Shown here one piece after another: positions 1 through 7,979 of a stretch of DNA of 64,000 bases (position 1 is its first letter; every line of letters begins with the position of its first letter). The position numbers and the translations under genes are program-made. The stretch is from JAICJR01 sp963848495 (lineage in GTDB: Bacteria; Actinomycetota; Thermoleophilia; Solirubrobacterales; Thermoleophilaceae). The stretch spans positions 1,860,001 to 1,924,000 of the forward strand of contig CAWKDV010000004.1 of NCBI GenBank assembly GCA_963848495.1. The letters run 5' to 3'. The notes under the pieces are model-generated. The model saw only the letters and a list, made by a program, of their open reading frames with translations. It had not been told where the DNA came from and ran no database searches.

Positions 1-131
1 AGGAAGAACACGTCCTCGCCCCGCTGGCGCATATGGCGGGCGAGGATGTCGGCGGCGATGGTCGTGTAGGCGTGCCCGAGATGCGGCTCCGCGTTCACGT
101 AGTAGATCGGCGTGGTGATGTAGTACGGCAT
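1..131 (-). CDS. metG: methionyl-tRNA synthetase, N-terminal part (cut by window edge)
   Basis: Charges tRNA-Met with methionine in the cytosol. Only the first 43 codons lie in the window, read leftwards from an ATG at 131. The N-terminus MPYYITTPIYYVNAEPHLGH is the typical class I MetRS opening, with the ATP-binding HIGH motif as HLGH at residues 17-20 and the following YTTIAADILARH helix of the Rossmann core. The rest lies left of the window. It is transcribed in the same direction as the small membrane gene, rsmI and the ROK kinase, with about 100 bases between it and the membrane gene. Adjacency of rsmI and metG is common in bacteria. Identity is secure, completeness is not testable. Confidence 0.95.
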   Translation of the reverse strand, partial: MPYYITTPIYYVNAEPHLGHAYTTIAADILARHMRQRGEDVFF

Positions 132-234
132 GCGTCGCTCGATGCTACTGGCGCGTCCGCCGCGTTAGCCGGTGCAGACGAACAGGCGCGGTGGCGCGAC
201 GCGACGCACCAGCGCGACTCTGGGGCAGACGGGC

Positions 235-669
235 TCAGCGACCGAAGGCCCGGCGCGGCCGCCGTCGCTGGCTGCGGCGGCGGCTCCAGCGCACGAGCGC
301 CTTCAGCGCCTTCCACTGGAGCAGGCGCTTGGCGAAGATCCCCATCAGACCACCGGCTGACGGCGCCAGGGCCGGCGTGAACGGCCGGCTACGGCCGCCC
401 GTGCCAGCGAAAGTGGCGATCACGCCGCCGACGATCGCGTAGACAAGCGCGGCCAGGCCCCAGTTCACCGCCACGTTCGTCTTCGCCTTGTGAATGCGGA
501 AAACGTCGTGGAAGGGCTGCACCAGCCACTTCGCCGCGTCGTTCACCGCCGAGACGATTCCGTTCGACGTGTTCGCACCGGCGAGGTGGATCACGATTCC
601 GGCGACCACCAGGGCGACTGCCACCGTGGTCGCGGCTCTCACTATCCGTGCAAGCGTGTACATGCGCAT
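235..669 (-). CDS. hypothetical small membrane protein
   Basis: A 144-residue protein of unknown function. Two hydrophobic segments can be seen, one near residues 12-30 (TTVAVALVVAGIVIHLAG) and one near 70-88 (NWGLAALVYAIVGGVIATF), followed by a strongly basic tail ending in an Arg-rich stretch (RRRSQRRRPRR). The likely topology is two membrane passes with a cytosolic basic tail. Start is the first of two near ATG codons (MRMYTLARIV). It sits between rsmI and metG on the same strand, so it is probably co-transcribed with them. I do not recognise the family. The basic tail resembles small membrane proteins common in these genomes, but nothing indicates a function. Confidence 0.6.
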   Translation of the reverse strand: MRMYTLARIVRAATTVAVALVVAGIVIHLAGANTSNGIVSAVNDAAKWLVQPFHDVFRIHKAKTNVAVNWGLAALVYAIVGGVIATFAGTGGRSRPFTPALAPSAGGLMGIFAKRLLQWKALKALVRWSRRRSQRRRPRRAFGR

Positions 670-720
670 GGCGTACCCGGGTTGCGGTTTGCCAGCGTTA
701 AGGCGGCCGGGTTGGCGCGT

Positions 721-1530
721 TTACCTGGTGAACGCGCGGTAGAGCGCGTTGGCGCTCGAGCCGGTGAGCTCCGCCACTACGGCCGCGGCGGGGCGCGGCT
801 TCGCGCCGGCCTCCACGAGCCGCGCGAGGGCGTCGAGCGCCGCCTGGTCCACCTCGCCGACATGGTCCGGCGCGGGTGCGATCACCAGTACGACCTCGCC
901 GCGCGGCGGCGCGTCGGCGTAGCGCTCCGCCAGCTCGGCGGCGCTGCCCCGCACCACCTCCTCGTGCACCTTGGTGAGCTCGCGGCAGACGGCCACCTCG
1001 CGCTCCGGGTCGATCTCGGCGAGCACGCCGAGCGTGGCCGGCACGCGGCCCGGCGACTCGAACGCCACGAGCGTGCCGCCCGGCTCCGACAGCACGCGCC
1101 GCAGCTCGCCGCGCTTGCGCGGGAGGAAGCCGGCGAACCGCCAGCGGTCCGACGGGAGCGCCGACGCGACCAGTGCGGCGAGCGCCGCCGACGGCCCCGG
1201 CAGCACCTCCACCGGCAGCCCGGCTGCGACGCAGGAGCGCACGAGCACGTAGCCCGGATCCGACACGAGCGGCATGCCGGCGTCGGACACGAGCGCCACC
1301 GTCGCTCCCTCGCGCATGCGCGCGACCAGCTCCGCGGAGCGCTTCTCCTCGTTGTGCTCGTGGTAGGAGACGAGCTTGGCGCTGACGCCGTAGCGGTCGA
1401 GCAGCGTGCGCGTCCGGCGCGTGTCCTCGCAGGCCACGAGGTCGGCCTCCCGGAGCGCCGACAGCACCCGCAGCGTCACGTCCTCGAGGTTGCCGATCGG
1501 CGTCGGGCAGACCACGAGCCGGCCGCTCAT
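721..1530 (-). CDS. rsmI: 16S rRNA (cytidine(1402)-2'-O)-methyltransferase
   Basis: SAM-dependent enzyme that 2'-O-methylates C1402 in the decoding centre of 16S rRNA. The 269-residue length is normal for the family. Hallmarks are the N-terminal TPIGNLEDVTLR (about residues 10-21), CEDTRRT near 34-40, and the tetrapyrrole-methylase-type glycine loop SDAGMPLVSDPGY near 82-94, followed by LPGPSA and the SDRWRFAGFLPRK segment. The start ATG at 1530 overlaps the stop of the upstream ROK kinase by 4 bases, so the two are translationally coupled. Intact, no oddities seen. Confidence 0.96.
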   Translation of the reverse strand: MSGRLVVCPTPIGNLEDVTLRVLSALREADLVACEDTRRTRTLLDRYGVSAKLVSYHEHNEEKRSAELVARMREGATVALVSDAGMPLVSDPGYVLVRSCVAAGLPVEVLPGPSAALAALVASALPSDRWRFAGFLPRKRGELRRVLSEPGGTLVAFESPGRVPATLGVLAEIDPEREVAVCRELTKVHEEVVRGSAAELAERYADAPPRGEVVLVIAPAPDHVGEVDQAALDALARLVEAGAKPRPAAAVVAELTGSSANALYRAFTR

Positions 1531-2501
1531 TCACCCACCTGCGTGAGCGGGGTGAGCGCGTCGAGGGCGAGCATCGCGGCGCCGATCATGCTCGCCTCGC
1601 TGCCGAAGTGCGCGGGCACGACTCGGACCAGCCGGCGATTGGGCGGCAGGGCGCGCTCGGCGAGCACCGCGCGCGCCGGGTCGAGCATCAGGTCGCCGGC
1701 GGCGGACGCGCCGCCGCCGACGATCACGAGCTCCGGGTTGAACACGTTCACGAGCGTGACCAAGCCGAGCCCGAGCATGCGCCCGGCGGCGGCGAGCACC
1801 TCGCGCGCGACCGGATCGCCGTCGTGGGCCAGCTCCGTGACCAGCCCGCCGGTGATCTCGCGGCCGTCCTCGAGCGCGCGGCCCAGCGGCGAGTCCGGGT
1901 TCGCGCGCCCGGCCTCCTCGCCCGCCCGGCCGAGCGCGGTGCCCGACGCGAAGGCCTCGAGGCAGCCGTGGTTGGGGCAGTCGCCGGGGCACTCGGGGCC
2001 GTCCGGGTCCACCAGAACGTGGCCGAGCTCAGCCCCCGCCCCCTCCGAGCCGCGGTAGACCTCGCCGCCGAGCAACAGCCCGCCGCCGATGCCGGTGCCG
2101 AGGGTGAGCATCACCACGTCCCGCGCACCGCGAGCGGCGCCGCCGCGCTGCTCGGCCAGGACCGCCAGGTTCGAGTCGTTGTCCACGAGCACTGGCACGC
2201 CAAGCCGCTCGCTCATCAGGTCGCGGAAGGGCACGCCGTCGAGCGGCAGGTGGTTCGACACCATCACCGAGCCGGTCGCCGGGCGCACCAGCGCGGGGAT
2301 GCCGAAGCCGACGATCTCCGCGTCGGGAGCGGCGGAGCGAGCCTCCTCGACGGCGTCGACGAAGGCGTCGAGCAGCTCCTGCTGGGACAGCCCGAGGATG
2401 CGCCGGTGGACCCGATGGTGGACCGCCAGAGCCTCGTCAACCACGCCTCCCAGCAGCTTCGTGCCCCCGGCGTCGATGCCGATTACGCGCCGTGTAGGCA
2501 T
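1527..2501 (-). CDS. ROK-family sugar kinase (glucokinase-like)
   Basis: Predicted ATP-dependent glucokinase or related hexose/N-acetylhexosamine kinase. The 324-residue protein has the N-terminal phosphate loop DAGGTK at residues 10-15, a second glycine-rich phosphate-binding stretch LGTGIGGGLLLGG, the ELGH motif and the zinc-binding ROK signature CPGDCPNHGCLEA, so it is a metal-stabilised ROK member. In actinobacteria the main glucokinase belongs to this family, which favours glucose as substrate, but ROK specificity cannot be read from sequence alone. Start ATG at 2501. The 3' end overlaps rsmI by 4 bases. It is divergent from the LCP gene, with only 23 bases between starts, so both promoters must lie within the genes or overlap. 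Confidence 0.88.
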   Translation of the reverse strand: MPTRRVIGIDAGGTKLLGGVVDEALAVHHRVHRRILGLSQQELLDAFVDAVEEARSAAPDAEIVGFGIPALVRPATGSVMVSNHLPLDGVPFRDLMSERLGVPVLVDNDSNLAVLAEQRGGAARGARDVVMLTLGTGIGGGLLLGGEVYRGSEGAGAELGHVLVDPDGPECPGDCPNHGCLEAFASGTALGRAGEEAGRANPDSPLGRALEDGREITGGLVTELAHDGDPVAREVLAAAGRMLGLGLVTLVNVFNPELVIVGGGASAAGDLMLDPARAVLAERALPPNRRLVRVVPAHFGSEASMIGAAMLALDALTPLTQVGE

Positions 2502-2524
2502 GCGCGAACGCTATACACAACATC

Positions 2525-3640
2525 GTGACGGACGGAGATCCGGGCGGCCCGCCCGAGTTCGGCGGCCCCCGCGACGGGCGCCAGGAGGGCGATCAGCCCG
2601 AGTACAAGCTGTACCGATCGCGCCGCCGGCTGCGCGATCGCTTCAGCTCGCCCGGCGACCGCTGGGAGCGGCTGCTGCGCGAGCGGCGCGTGCGCCGGTC
2701 CGGCGAGGTCCCCGGTCGCGGCCGCGGCTACTGGATCAAGCGCGGGCTCAAGTGGCTGGCCGTCGCGGTGGTCGGCTGGATCCTGCTGTCGGTCGTCCTC
2801 TTCCTGATCAGCGCCCAGCTCAACAAGGGGCTGCCGAAGAGCGCGGAGGCCTCGCTCTCGCACGGCGGCAACCTGCTCACGGGCAGCACCGTGCTGGTGC
2901 TGGGCTCGGACCAGCGGCCCTCGAACGAGCACGAGCCGGGCGCGACCGGACCCGGCCGCTCCGACAGCATCATGCTGCTCCACGCGGCGTTCGGCAGCGT
3001 GCGGCGGCTGTCGATCCCGCGCGACTCCTACGCCAACATCCCCGGCCACGGCGCCCAGAAGATCAACGCCGCCTACGCGATCGGCGGGGCCGGGCTGGCC
3101 GTGAAGACGATCGAGAACTTCCTCGGCAACGGCGTGAGCATCAACCACGTGGTGGAGGTGAGCTTCACCGACTTCCCCAAGCTGATCGACGCGCTCGGCG
3201 GCATCGACGTGACGCTCAAGCGCTGCGTGGTGTCGCGCAACGTGTTCGAGAACGGCGACGTGTTTCGCCTGCACCGCGGGACGCATCACCTGAACGGCAA
3301 GCAGGCGCTCGAGTTCTCCCGGATCCGCGAGAACAAGTGCGCGCCCAACGAGACCGACATCCAGCGCGCCGAGCGCCAGCAGCTCGTGCTGCAGCGGATG
3401 CGCGCCAAGGCGGTGTCCCCCACCACGTTCTTCCGGCTGCCGTGGGTGAGCTGGGACGCCCCGCGCGCGGTGCGCAGCGACATGGGCGGGCTCGGCCTGG
3501 GAACCATGTTCAGCGACCTCGTGACCGGCGGCTCCGGCACCACCCACGTGCTCAAGCCGTCGGGCATAGGCCCCGGCGACAGCCTGCTGATCTCCCCCAG
3601 CGAGCGGCAGGCAGCCGTGAAGGAGCTGCTCGGGCAGTAG
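2525..3640 (+). CDS. LytR-CpsA-Psr family cell-wall glycopolymer ligase
   Basis: Membrane-anchored phosphotransferase that attaches anionic glycopolymers to peptidoglycan. The 371-residue protein has a charged cytosolic N-terminus, one transmembrane segment near residues 75-98 (WLAVAVVGWILLSVVLFLI) and an extracellular LCP domain. Family landmarks are the DSIMLLH strand, SIPRDSY with the catalytic-site arginine, KINAAYAIGG, FTDFPKLIDALGGIDV and LNGKQALEFSRIRE. Start is GTG at 2525. The C-terminal half is complete, ending about 10 bases before a 63-nt inverted-repeat region. No teichoic or arabinogalactan genes are nearby, so its polymer substrate is unknown. Confidence 0.92.
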   Translation: MTDGDPGGPPEFGGPRDGRQEGDQPEYKLYRSRRRLRDRFSSPGDRWERLLRERRVRRSGEVPGRGRGYWIKRGLKWLAVAVVGWILLSVVLFLISAQLNKGLPKSAEASLSHGGNLLTGSTVLVLGSDQRPSNEHEPGATGPGRSDSIMLLHAAFGSVRRLSIPRDSYANIPGHGAQKINAAYAIGGAGLAVKTIENFLGNGVSINHVVEVSFTDFPKLIDALGGIDVTLKRCVVSRNVFENGDVFRLHRGTHHLNGKQALEFSRIRENKCAPNETDIQRAERQQLVLQRMRAKAVSPTTFFRLPWVSWDAPRAVRSDMGGLGLGTMFSDLVTGGSGTTHVLKPSGIGPGDSLLISPSERQAAVKELLGQ

Positions 3641-3651
3641 GTCAGTTGGGG

Positions 3652-3714
3652 CTGTTACGGGAAGTTCGCGAACAAGTCGCGAGCCTGTTGCGGGCGGGTC
3701 TGGATCCGTAACAG
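3652..3714. repeat. inverted repeat, possible terminator hairpin
   Basis: CTGTTACGG at 3652-3660 is perfectly inverted as CCGTAACAG at 3706-3714, enclosing 45 bases with a further palindromic core (TTCGCGAA). It lies in the gap after the LCP gene and before a co-directional membrane gene. No T-run follows, so it is either a non-canonical terminator or a repeated palindromic element. Confidence 0.5.
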
Positions 3715-3735
3715 GCTGCTCCGTAGCTTGGCGGC

Positions 3736-4173
3736 ATGCACATCGACAAGCTTCGAGGCCTGCCCGGGTGGCTGCGCCGCTACCGCTGGCCGAGCATCCT
3801 CTGCGCGCTCACGTCCTGGGTGGCCGGCGGCTTCATCCAGGTGTTGGGCATCGCCCTCTCCCATCTCAGCTGCGACGACCAGTGCAACGCGCGCTCCGGG
3901 TGGCGGTTCGATCCAGGCGGGTGGGAGTGGGGTGCGATCGAACTGCTGGCGCTGAGTGCGCTCGTGTGCCTGTCTGCGTCGGCGCTGCTGGTCCTACTGG
4001 GCCGCCGGCGAGGCGCCGATGTCGCCCTCCGCGGCTATCTGATCGCCTGGGCGGCCTGGCTCACGCTCGCGTCCACCGGCTGGATCGCCGTGCTCTTTGC
4101 CGGTCTCTTCTGGGCCGTGCCGATAGTCGGGCTAGGCGTTGCGAGCGTCCGCCTGATGCCGCGGCGGACTTGA
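3736..4173 (+). CDS. hypothetical membrane protein
   Basis: A 145-residue protein with three or four hydrophobic segments: about residues 20-42 (SILCALTSWVAGGFIQVLGI), 70-90 (LALSALVCLSASALLVLL) and 100-140 (two closely spaced passes separated by TGW). A CDDQC motif lies in the first external loop and could form a disulfide. I do not recognise a family. Start ATG at 3736 gives MHIDKLRG; no strong ribosome site is visible. It is followed by a short hairpin with T-rich tail and then the IS30 element, which inserted just downstream and left this gene intact. Confidence 0.6.
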   Translation: MHIDKLRGLPGWLRRYRWPSILCALTSWVAGGFIQVLGIALSHLSCDDQCNARSGWRFDPGGWEWGAIELLALSALVCLSASALLVLLGRRRGADVALRGYLIAWAAWLTLASTGWIAVLFAGLFWAVPIVGLGVASVRLMPRRT

Positions 4174-4204
4174 GACATTGGGATGACTCCATCGTCCTGA
4201 CTTT

Positions 4205-4221
4205 CCCGTCCCACAGACGGG
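4205..4221 (+). terminator. Rho-independent terminator of the membrane gene
   Basis: CCCGTC / GACGGG stem (4205-4210 and 4216-4221) with a 5-base loop, followed by TGGTTT. It lies 31 bases past the stop of the 145-residue membrane protein and just before the left end of the IS30 element at 4232. Confidence 0.65.
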
Positions 4222-4231
4222 TGGTTTCCAT

Positions 4232-5452
4232 CGGTCAGCGCAACATGGCTGTGCTGTGTTGATCGGAAGGAGACGAGCGGTGAGGGAAGGGATCAGCAGG
4301 TTCGGGAATCGCTTGAGCCTGGTGGACAGGCTGGAGATCTTGGAGCGGGTGTGCGCGGGTCAGACGCAGCCGCAGATCGCTCGGGCGTTGGGGACGACCG
4401 ACAGGACCGTGCGCAGGGCGCTGCGGGCGGCTGGGGGCGCGCCGTCGCGGCGTTCGCGCCGGCGGCCGCGCCCGGCGCTCAGGTTGTCGCTTGGTGAGCG
4501 GGAGGAGATCCGGGCGGGGATCGCCGCCGGCGAGTCGTTTCGGGCGATCGCGAGGCGGCTTGGGCGGGCGCCGTCGACGGTCAGCCGCGAGGTCGGTGGC
4601 GCCGCCGGGCGTTGTCGTTACCGAGCGACGGTCGCCGATGATCGCGCCTGCCTGGCCGCGCTGCGGCCGAAGCGGGGGAAGCTGGTGGCGAGCCCAAAGC
4701 TGCGCCGGGCGGTGGTCGAGCTGCTCGAGCGGCGCTATTCGCCGCAGCAGATCTCGGCCAGACTGAAAGTCGATTTCCCCGACGAGCCGGAGATGCGCAT
4801 CAGCCCGGAGACGATCTACCAGTCGCTCTACGTCCAGTCCCGCGGCCGGCTGCGCAAGGACCTGACCAGCTACCTCAGAAGCGGGCGCTCCAAGCGCAAA
4901 CCCAGGCGCGGGCCGACCGGCCAGGGCCACATCCCGGGCATGATCTCGATCTCTGAGCGCCCCGCCGAGGTCGAGGACCGGGCGGTCCCTGGCCACTGGG
5001 AGGGCGACCTGCTGGTCGGCAAGGCTGGGCGTTCGTTCATCGGCACCCTCGTCGAGCGCCACACCCGCTACGTGATGCTCAGCTACCTCGGCAACGACTC
5101 AACCACAGAGACCGTCACCCACAAGATCGCCGAGCGGATCCTCACCCTGCCCGAGCACCTGCGGCTCTCCCTGACCTGGGACCAAGGTCGCGAGATGGCC
5201 CGCCACGCCGACTTCAGCGTCACCACCGGCGTCCAGGTCTACTTCTGCGACCCCCACTCACCCTGGCAAAGAGGCTCCAACGAGAACACCAACGGTCTGC
5301 TCAGGCAGTACTTCCCCAAGGGAACAGACCTGACCCAACACAACCAAAAAGAACTAGACAAAGTCGCCGCCGAACTCAACGGCCGCCCCCGCCAAACCCT
5401 CGACTGGAGAACCCCAGCTGAGAAACTGACCGAACTACTGTTGCGCTGACCG
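4232..5452 (+). mobile_element. complete IS30-family insertion sequence
   Basis: About 1,221 bp, bounded by perfect 14-bp inverted repeats: CGGTCAGCGCAACA at 4232-4245 and its complement at 5439-5452. One transposase gene fills the element. Its stop codon lies inside the right inverted repeat. The outermost few bases of each end are not certain, and I see no clear 2-3 bp target duplication (flanks CAT and CCT), which may mean the true ends lie a base or two further out or that the element has recombined. It sits between two intact genes, so nothing visible was disrupted. Confidence 0.9.
4280..5449 (+). CDS. IS30-family transposase
   Basis: DDE transposase of 389 residues, the normal size for IS30. 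The N-terminus has two helix-turn-helix regions (LSLVDRLEILERVCAGQTQ and the RAIARRLGRAPSTVSREV block typical of IS30), followed by the catalytic core: first Asp in GHWEGDLLVGK, second Asp in LTWDQGREMA, Glu in SNENTNGLLRQYFPKGTD. I chose GTG at 4280 because GGAAGGAG lies 7 bases upstream; an in-frame GTG at 4256 has no such site. The last 150 bases are noticeably less GC-rich than the neighbours, in keeping with recent transfer. All three catalytic residues are present, so it may be active. Confidence 0.95.
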   Translation: MREGISRFGNRLSLVDRLEILERVCAGQTQPQIARALGTTDRTVRRALRAAGGAPSRRSRRRPRPALRLSLGEREEIRAGIAAGESFRAIARRLGRAPSTVSREVGGAAGRCRYRATVADDRACLAALRPKRGKLVASPKLRRAVVELLERRYSPQQISARLKVDFPDEPEMRISPETIYQSLYVQSRGRLRKDLTSYLRSGRSKRKPRRGPTGQGHIPGMISISERPAEVEDRAVPGHWEGDLLVGKAGRSFIGTLVERHTRYVMLSYLGNDSTTETVTHKIAERILTLPEHLRLSLTWDQGREMARHADFSVTTGVQVYFCDPHSPWQRGSNENTNGLLRQYFPKGTDLTQHNQKELDKVAAELNGRPRQTLDWRTPAEKLTELLLR

Positions 5453-5525
5453 CCTGACACCGCCAGCCCCAATCCAGGACGACGGCAATCCGACCCCGCT
5501 AAGGCCCCCCGTTATTGCCGCAGTT

Positions 5526-5544
5526 CGCCTCGCCTCGCCTCGCC
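5526..5544. repeat. CGCCT pentanucleotide tandem repeat
   Basis: Almost four tandem copies of CGCCT in the gap between the IS30 element and the FmdB gene. Confidence 0.6.
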
Positions 5545-5586
5545 GTAGGCGTAAAGCCACGCAGAAGAAGCGACGGGCACGCGCAG

Positions 5587-5889
5587 TTAGTCGGAGGAGC
5601 CGCCCGAGGACGACGAGCCCTCGGACTTCTTCGAGTCGCTCTTCTTCTCGGACGAGGAGGACGAGTTGTCCGACGAGGACGAGGTGTCGCTCGACGAGCT
5701 CGCGGCGGAGCGCTTCTTGCCGTAGTCCGTCGTGTAGAAGCCGCTGCCCTTGAAGTGGACCGCCACCGGATGGAACACGCGCTGGACGGAGGCGTCGCAG
5801 GTCGTGCAAGCGGTAACCGGGTCCTCGCTCATTCGCTGCATCACCTCGAAGGTGTGCCCCCGCTCGCAGCGATACTCGTAGATCGGCAT
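5587..5889 (-). CDS. FmdB-family zinc-ribbon regulatory protein with Ser-rich tail
   Basis: A 100-residue protein. Residues 1-45 form the FmdB/CxxC-CxxC zinc ribbon domain: MPIYEYRCERGHTFEVMQRM then the second knuckle CTTCD. The first knuckle here is C-x3-H (CERGH) rather than CxxC, which many actinobacterial members share. HPVAVHFKGSGFYTTDYGKK is the conserved post-ribbon segment. From about residue 60 the protein is almost only Ser, Asp, Glu and Lys, a disordered low-complexity tail. The start was placed at the ATG giving MPIYEY, the invariant family N-terminus, not at the upstream in-frame start at 5913. The function of the family is poorly defined. Confidence 0.85.
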   Translation of the reverse strand: MPIYEYRCERGHTFEVMQRMSEDPVTACTTCDASVQRVFHPVAVHFKGSGFYTTDYGKKRSAASSSSDTSSSSDNSSSSSEKKSDSKKSEGSSSSGGSSD

Positions 5890-6491
5890 GGCACTCTCAG
5901 ATAGGAGCGCCAACGTTCCGCGCGGCGTCCCTGTTGGACGCCGAACGCGGGTCCTAGCGCGGAATCCGCGCCCGACCGGGACGGCCGGGGACGCTCCCCG
6001 GAACGCCGGTTGTTCTCACCCCGTTCTCACCCTGCCGCCCCCAGACGTAGCCGGCCGAGCCGAGGCCCGGGCCCGAGAAGTCGCCCCCGATCGGCCAAGA
6101 GGAGGCGGCCTAGACGGTACCGCCCAGCCGACAACCTCGCAGCGGAGCGAGACTCTCGGGCTGGTGGCATGGCGGACAAGGCAAAGAGCCGCCCGAAAGG
6201 GACTGAAGGGGCAATCCGCGGCGGCGGAAGGTGATCGGACAAAGTCGGCCCGAACGGGTACGCGCGAGGCACCGGAACCGTGGGGGAGCCGCGAGAGAGG
6301 AGCTACTACGAGGAGATGCTGGCGCCGCGCGTGCCTGGCTGGAGGGGCTCAGCCAGGGGAGGGGCTATTCCCCACGCGGGAGCGACCACCCGTTCTCGTA
6401 CTTTTTGATCGCTCCACTCTTTCTGAAGACGGTGAGCTCCCGAAAGACGAGCTTGGGGTTGGTGTCCAGGAGCGCGAGAGCTGCGCTGTGG
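5890..6491. other. 600-bp stretch without a convincing gene
   Basis: No reading frame in this interval looks like protein. A short frame from an ATG at 6170 (MADKAKSRPKGTEGAIRGGG) is probably chance. The sequence is purine-rich between about 6150 and 6310 on the plus strand, with several small GC stems, which is why structured RNA was considered. I could not match it to RNase P RNA, tmRNA, 6S RNA or a group II intron: none of their core motifs is present. Confidence 0.5.
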
Positions 6492-7189
6492 TCACTCGCT
6501 GTTCGCCTCCGTGAGGCCCACGATGATCTCTGCTCTTAGGCGGTTTCGCCGCAGGATGTCAGGGTCGACTGCGCGGGATGGTGAGGCTGGGGCCGGATCC
6601 CGGAGGGCGCGGACCTCGTCCCGCACTTCGGTGAGCGCGGAGAGAACTTCTCCGATCGTGCGAATTTCCGGATCGTCGCTCTGCTGAAGAAGTGTCACGT
6701 TGCGCGCAACGGTAATGGGATTCCGTACGTCCTTTGGGTTCTCCTCGATCGCGCGGACCTTCTAGACGAAGCTCCTCCTGCGCGGACCAAGGCTGTCCGG
6801 GTCGTGGAGGTTGTAGAACACCGTGCGTACGTCCTGCACGTCGAACGGCATGCGCTGCCCGAACGTCATAAGGGTGATGACTGGCTTACGCGCGGCGTGC
6901 CTCACTGCCAGCTCGTAGAAGACGTTCGGGTTCAGGCTCGTGAGATCAGCGACGACCAGATCGTCGTCAAGGAGGCGTTCGATGATCTGGTGCGTGATCT
7001 GCCCGAGATCATCGATGTCGTCGGCGCGCCGCACCTCGTAACCCATCGGCTCCAACACCTTCTTCACCAGGTGCTTGAGCGATCTGCTTGCGCTCCGTGC
7101 GCGTCGCTCGTCGACCCGAACTCCGAGATCACGAAGCACCTCTTCTTCGGGCTACGGTGTCCCTTAGCTTCATCCCCGTTGTCTGCCAT
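6492..7189 (-). pseudogene. TIR / nucleoside 2-deoxyribosyltransferase-like protein, broken by a frameshift and an amber codon
   Basis: Read leftwards from ATG at 7189 the protein starts MADNGDEAKG and reaches KRCFVISEFG, the usual first strand of this fold. Near 7118 the frame shifts, and the fold continues in another frame: RSLKHLVKKVLEPMGYEV, RADDI, then the nucleotide-site signature DLTSLNPNVFYELAVRHA and KPVITLM. At 6762-6764 an in-frame TAG interrupts; past it the same frame stays open as KVRAIEENPKDVRNPITVAR and a helical tail (EVLSALTEVRDEVRALRD) to the stop at 6492. The full product would be about 232 residues. Such TIR-like domains often act as NAD- or nucleotide-cleaving effectors in phage defence; that role is inference. 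It is divergent from the small gene at 7202, 12 bases away. The protein sequence around both breaks is well preserved, so one or both may be sequencing errors. Confidence 0.75.
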
Positions 7190-7201
7190 GCGCTCAGCCT
7201 A

Positions 7202-7423
7202 ATGACAGCCAGACCCGCCGTCACGCTGTTCGGCTACGACCCGGTCTCGCTGACGCGCCTCGAGTTCGTGCTCAGCGCCGACCAGGCGGCCGAGTTCGAG
7301 CGGACCGGGCGGCTGCCGTCCGGCTACGGCGCCGAGACGGTGTTGCTGGTGGACGAGGACGGCGGCGAGGTTCAGCGCCACCTGCTCTACCGGCTGGAGG
7401 CGGAGAGCTACTCGCCCGAGTAG
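7202..7423 (+). CDS. hypothetical 73-residue protein
   Basis: Small acidic protein starting MTARPAVTLFGYDP at ATG 7202. It has no membrane segment and no known motif. The amphipathic stretch LTRLEFVLSADQAAEFERTG is probably helical. It starts 12 bases from the start of the divergent TIR-like gene, so the two share a promoter region, and its 3' end overlaps the convergent gene at 7408 by 16 bases. Function unknown. Confidence 0.55.
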   Translation: MTARPAVTLFGYDPVSLTRLEFVLSADQAAEFERTGRLPSGYGAETVLLVDEDGGEVQRHLLYRLEAESYSPE

Positions 7424-7974
7424 CGGGGCAGGTCGTTCCGCCATCCGGGTTCGGCATGGTCGGCGATGGGACGGAGGAGGTCGAGCGCCTCCTGCACGCC
7501 GGTCAGCGTCCCGCGCGTGTTCTCGTCGGCCCAGGGCCAGCGGTCGTTGGTCCAGATCAGGCTGAAGAAGGACTCGCCCAACGGATCGCGCTCGATGATC
7601 TCGGTGAGCGGACTGCCGGGCTCGCCGGGCGTGAGCGGGCTAAGCCGGGTGCCGCAGAGGGAGCGGATCGACTCGTACACTAGTCGTACCGTCTCGAAGG
7701 CGCCCCGATCGAGCATCTCGGCCAGGTCGTCTTGGTGGCGCTCCCACTTGTCGCTGAGCGGCGCATCCGCCGAGGACCACCACGCCTGCCGGGTCAGCGC
7801 CATCTCGAGGATCGAGGCCGTGGCAAGGAGCTCGCCAATGACGGCGAAGACCGCTCGACGTCTTCGAGTCCTTACCCGACGACGCTCGCGGCCGATCGAG
7901 ATCGACTCCTGGGTGACGGCACCGGCCACGGCGCCGCCGATGCCGAGTAGTCCGCCCGTAACCACCGGATCCAT
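7408..7974 (-). CDS. hypothetical membrane-anchored protein
   Basis: A 188-residue protein. A glycine-rich hydrophobic N-terminus (VVTGGLLGIGGAVAGAVTQ, residues 4-22) is likely a membrane anchor, followed by an arginine cluster (GRERRRVRTRRRR) and a soluble helical region rich in Trp, Asp and Glu. Start chosen as ATG at 7974 (MDPVVTGG), 5 bases after the stop of the upstream membrane gene, so the two form an operon. I do not recognise the family. Its layout, one anchor plus a cytosolic helical domain, is common among island-borne accessory proteins. Confidence 0.65.
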   Translation of the reverse strand: MDPVVTGGLLGIGGAVAGAVTQESISIGRERRRVRTRRRRAVFAVIGELLATASILEMALTRQAWWSSADAPLSDKWERHQDDLAEMLDRGAFETVRLVYESIRSLCGTRLSPLTPGEPGSPLTEIIERDPLGESFFSLIWTNDRWPWADENTRGTLTGVQEALDLLRPIADHAEPGWRNDLPRYSGE

Positions 7975-7979
7975 CAGAG

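Noticed and set aside
490..2058. A 522-codon plus-strand frame opposite rsmI and the ROK kinase
   Set aside because: Low-complexity Arg/Ala/His product, antisense to two clear genes; a GC-bias shadow.
4232..5452. Target-site duplication around the IS30 element
   Set aside because: The 3 bases on either side (CAT and CCT) do not match, and small shifts of the ends do not produce a convincing repeat.
5890..6491. Possible structured RNA (RNase P RNA, tmRNA, group II intron remnant)
   Set aside because: The GAGGAAAGUC and ACAGAAA cores of RNase P RNA, the tRNA-like ends of tmRNA and a domain V helix were all looked for and not found; only ordinary GC stems remain.
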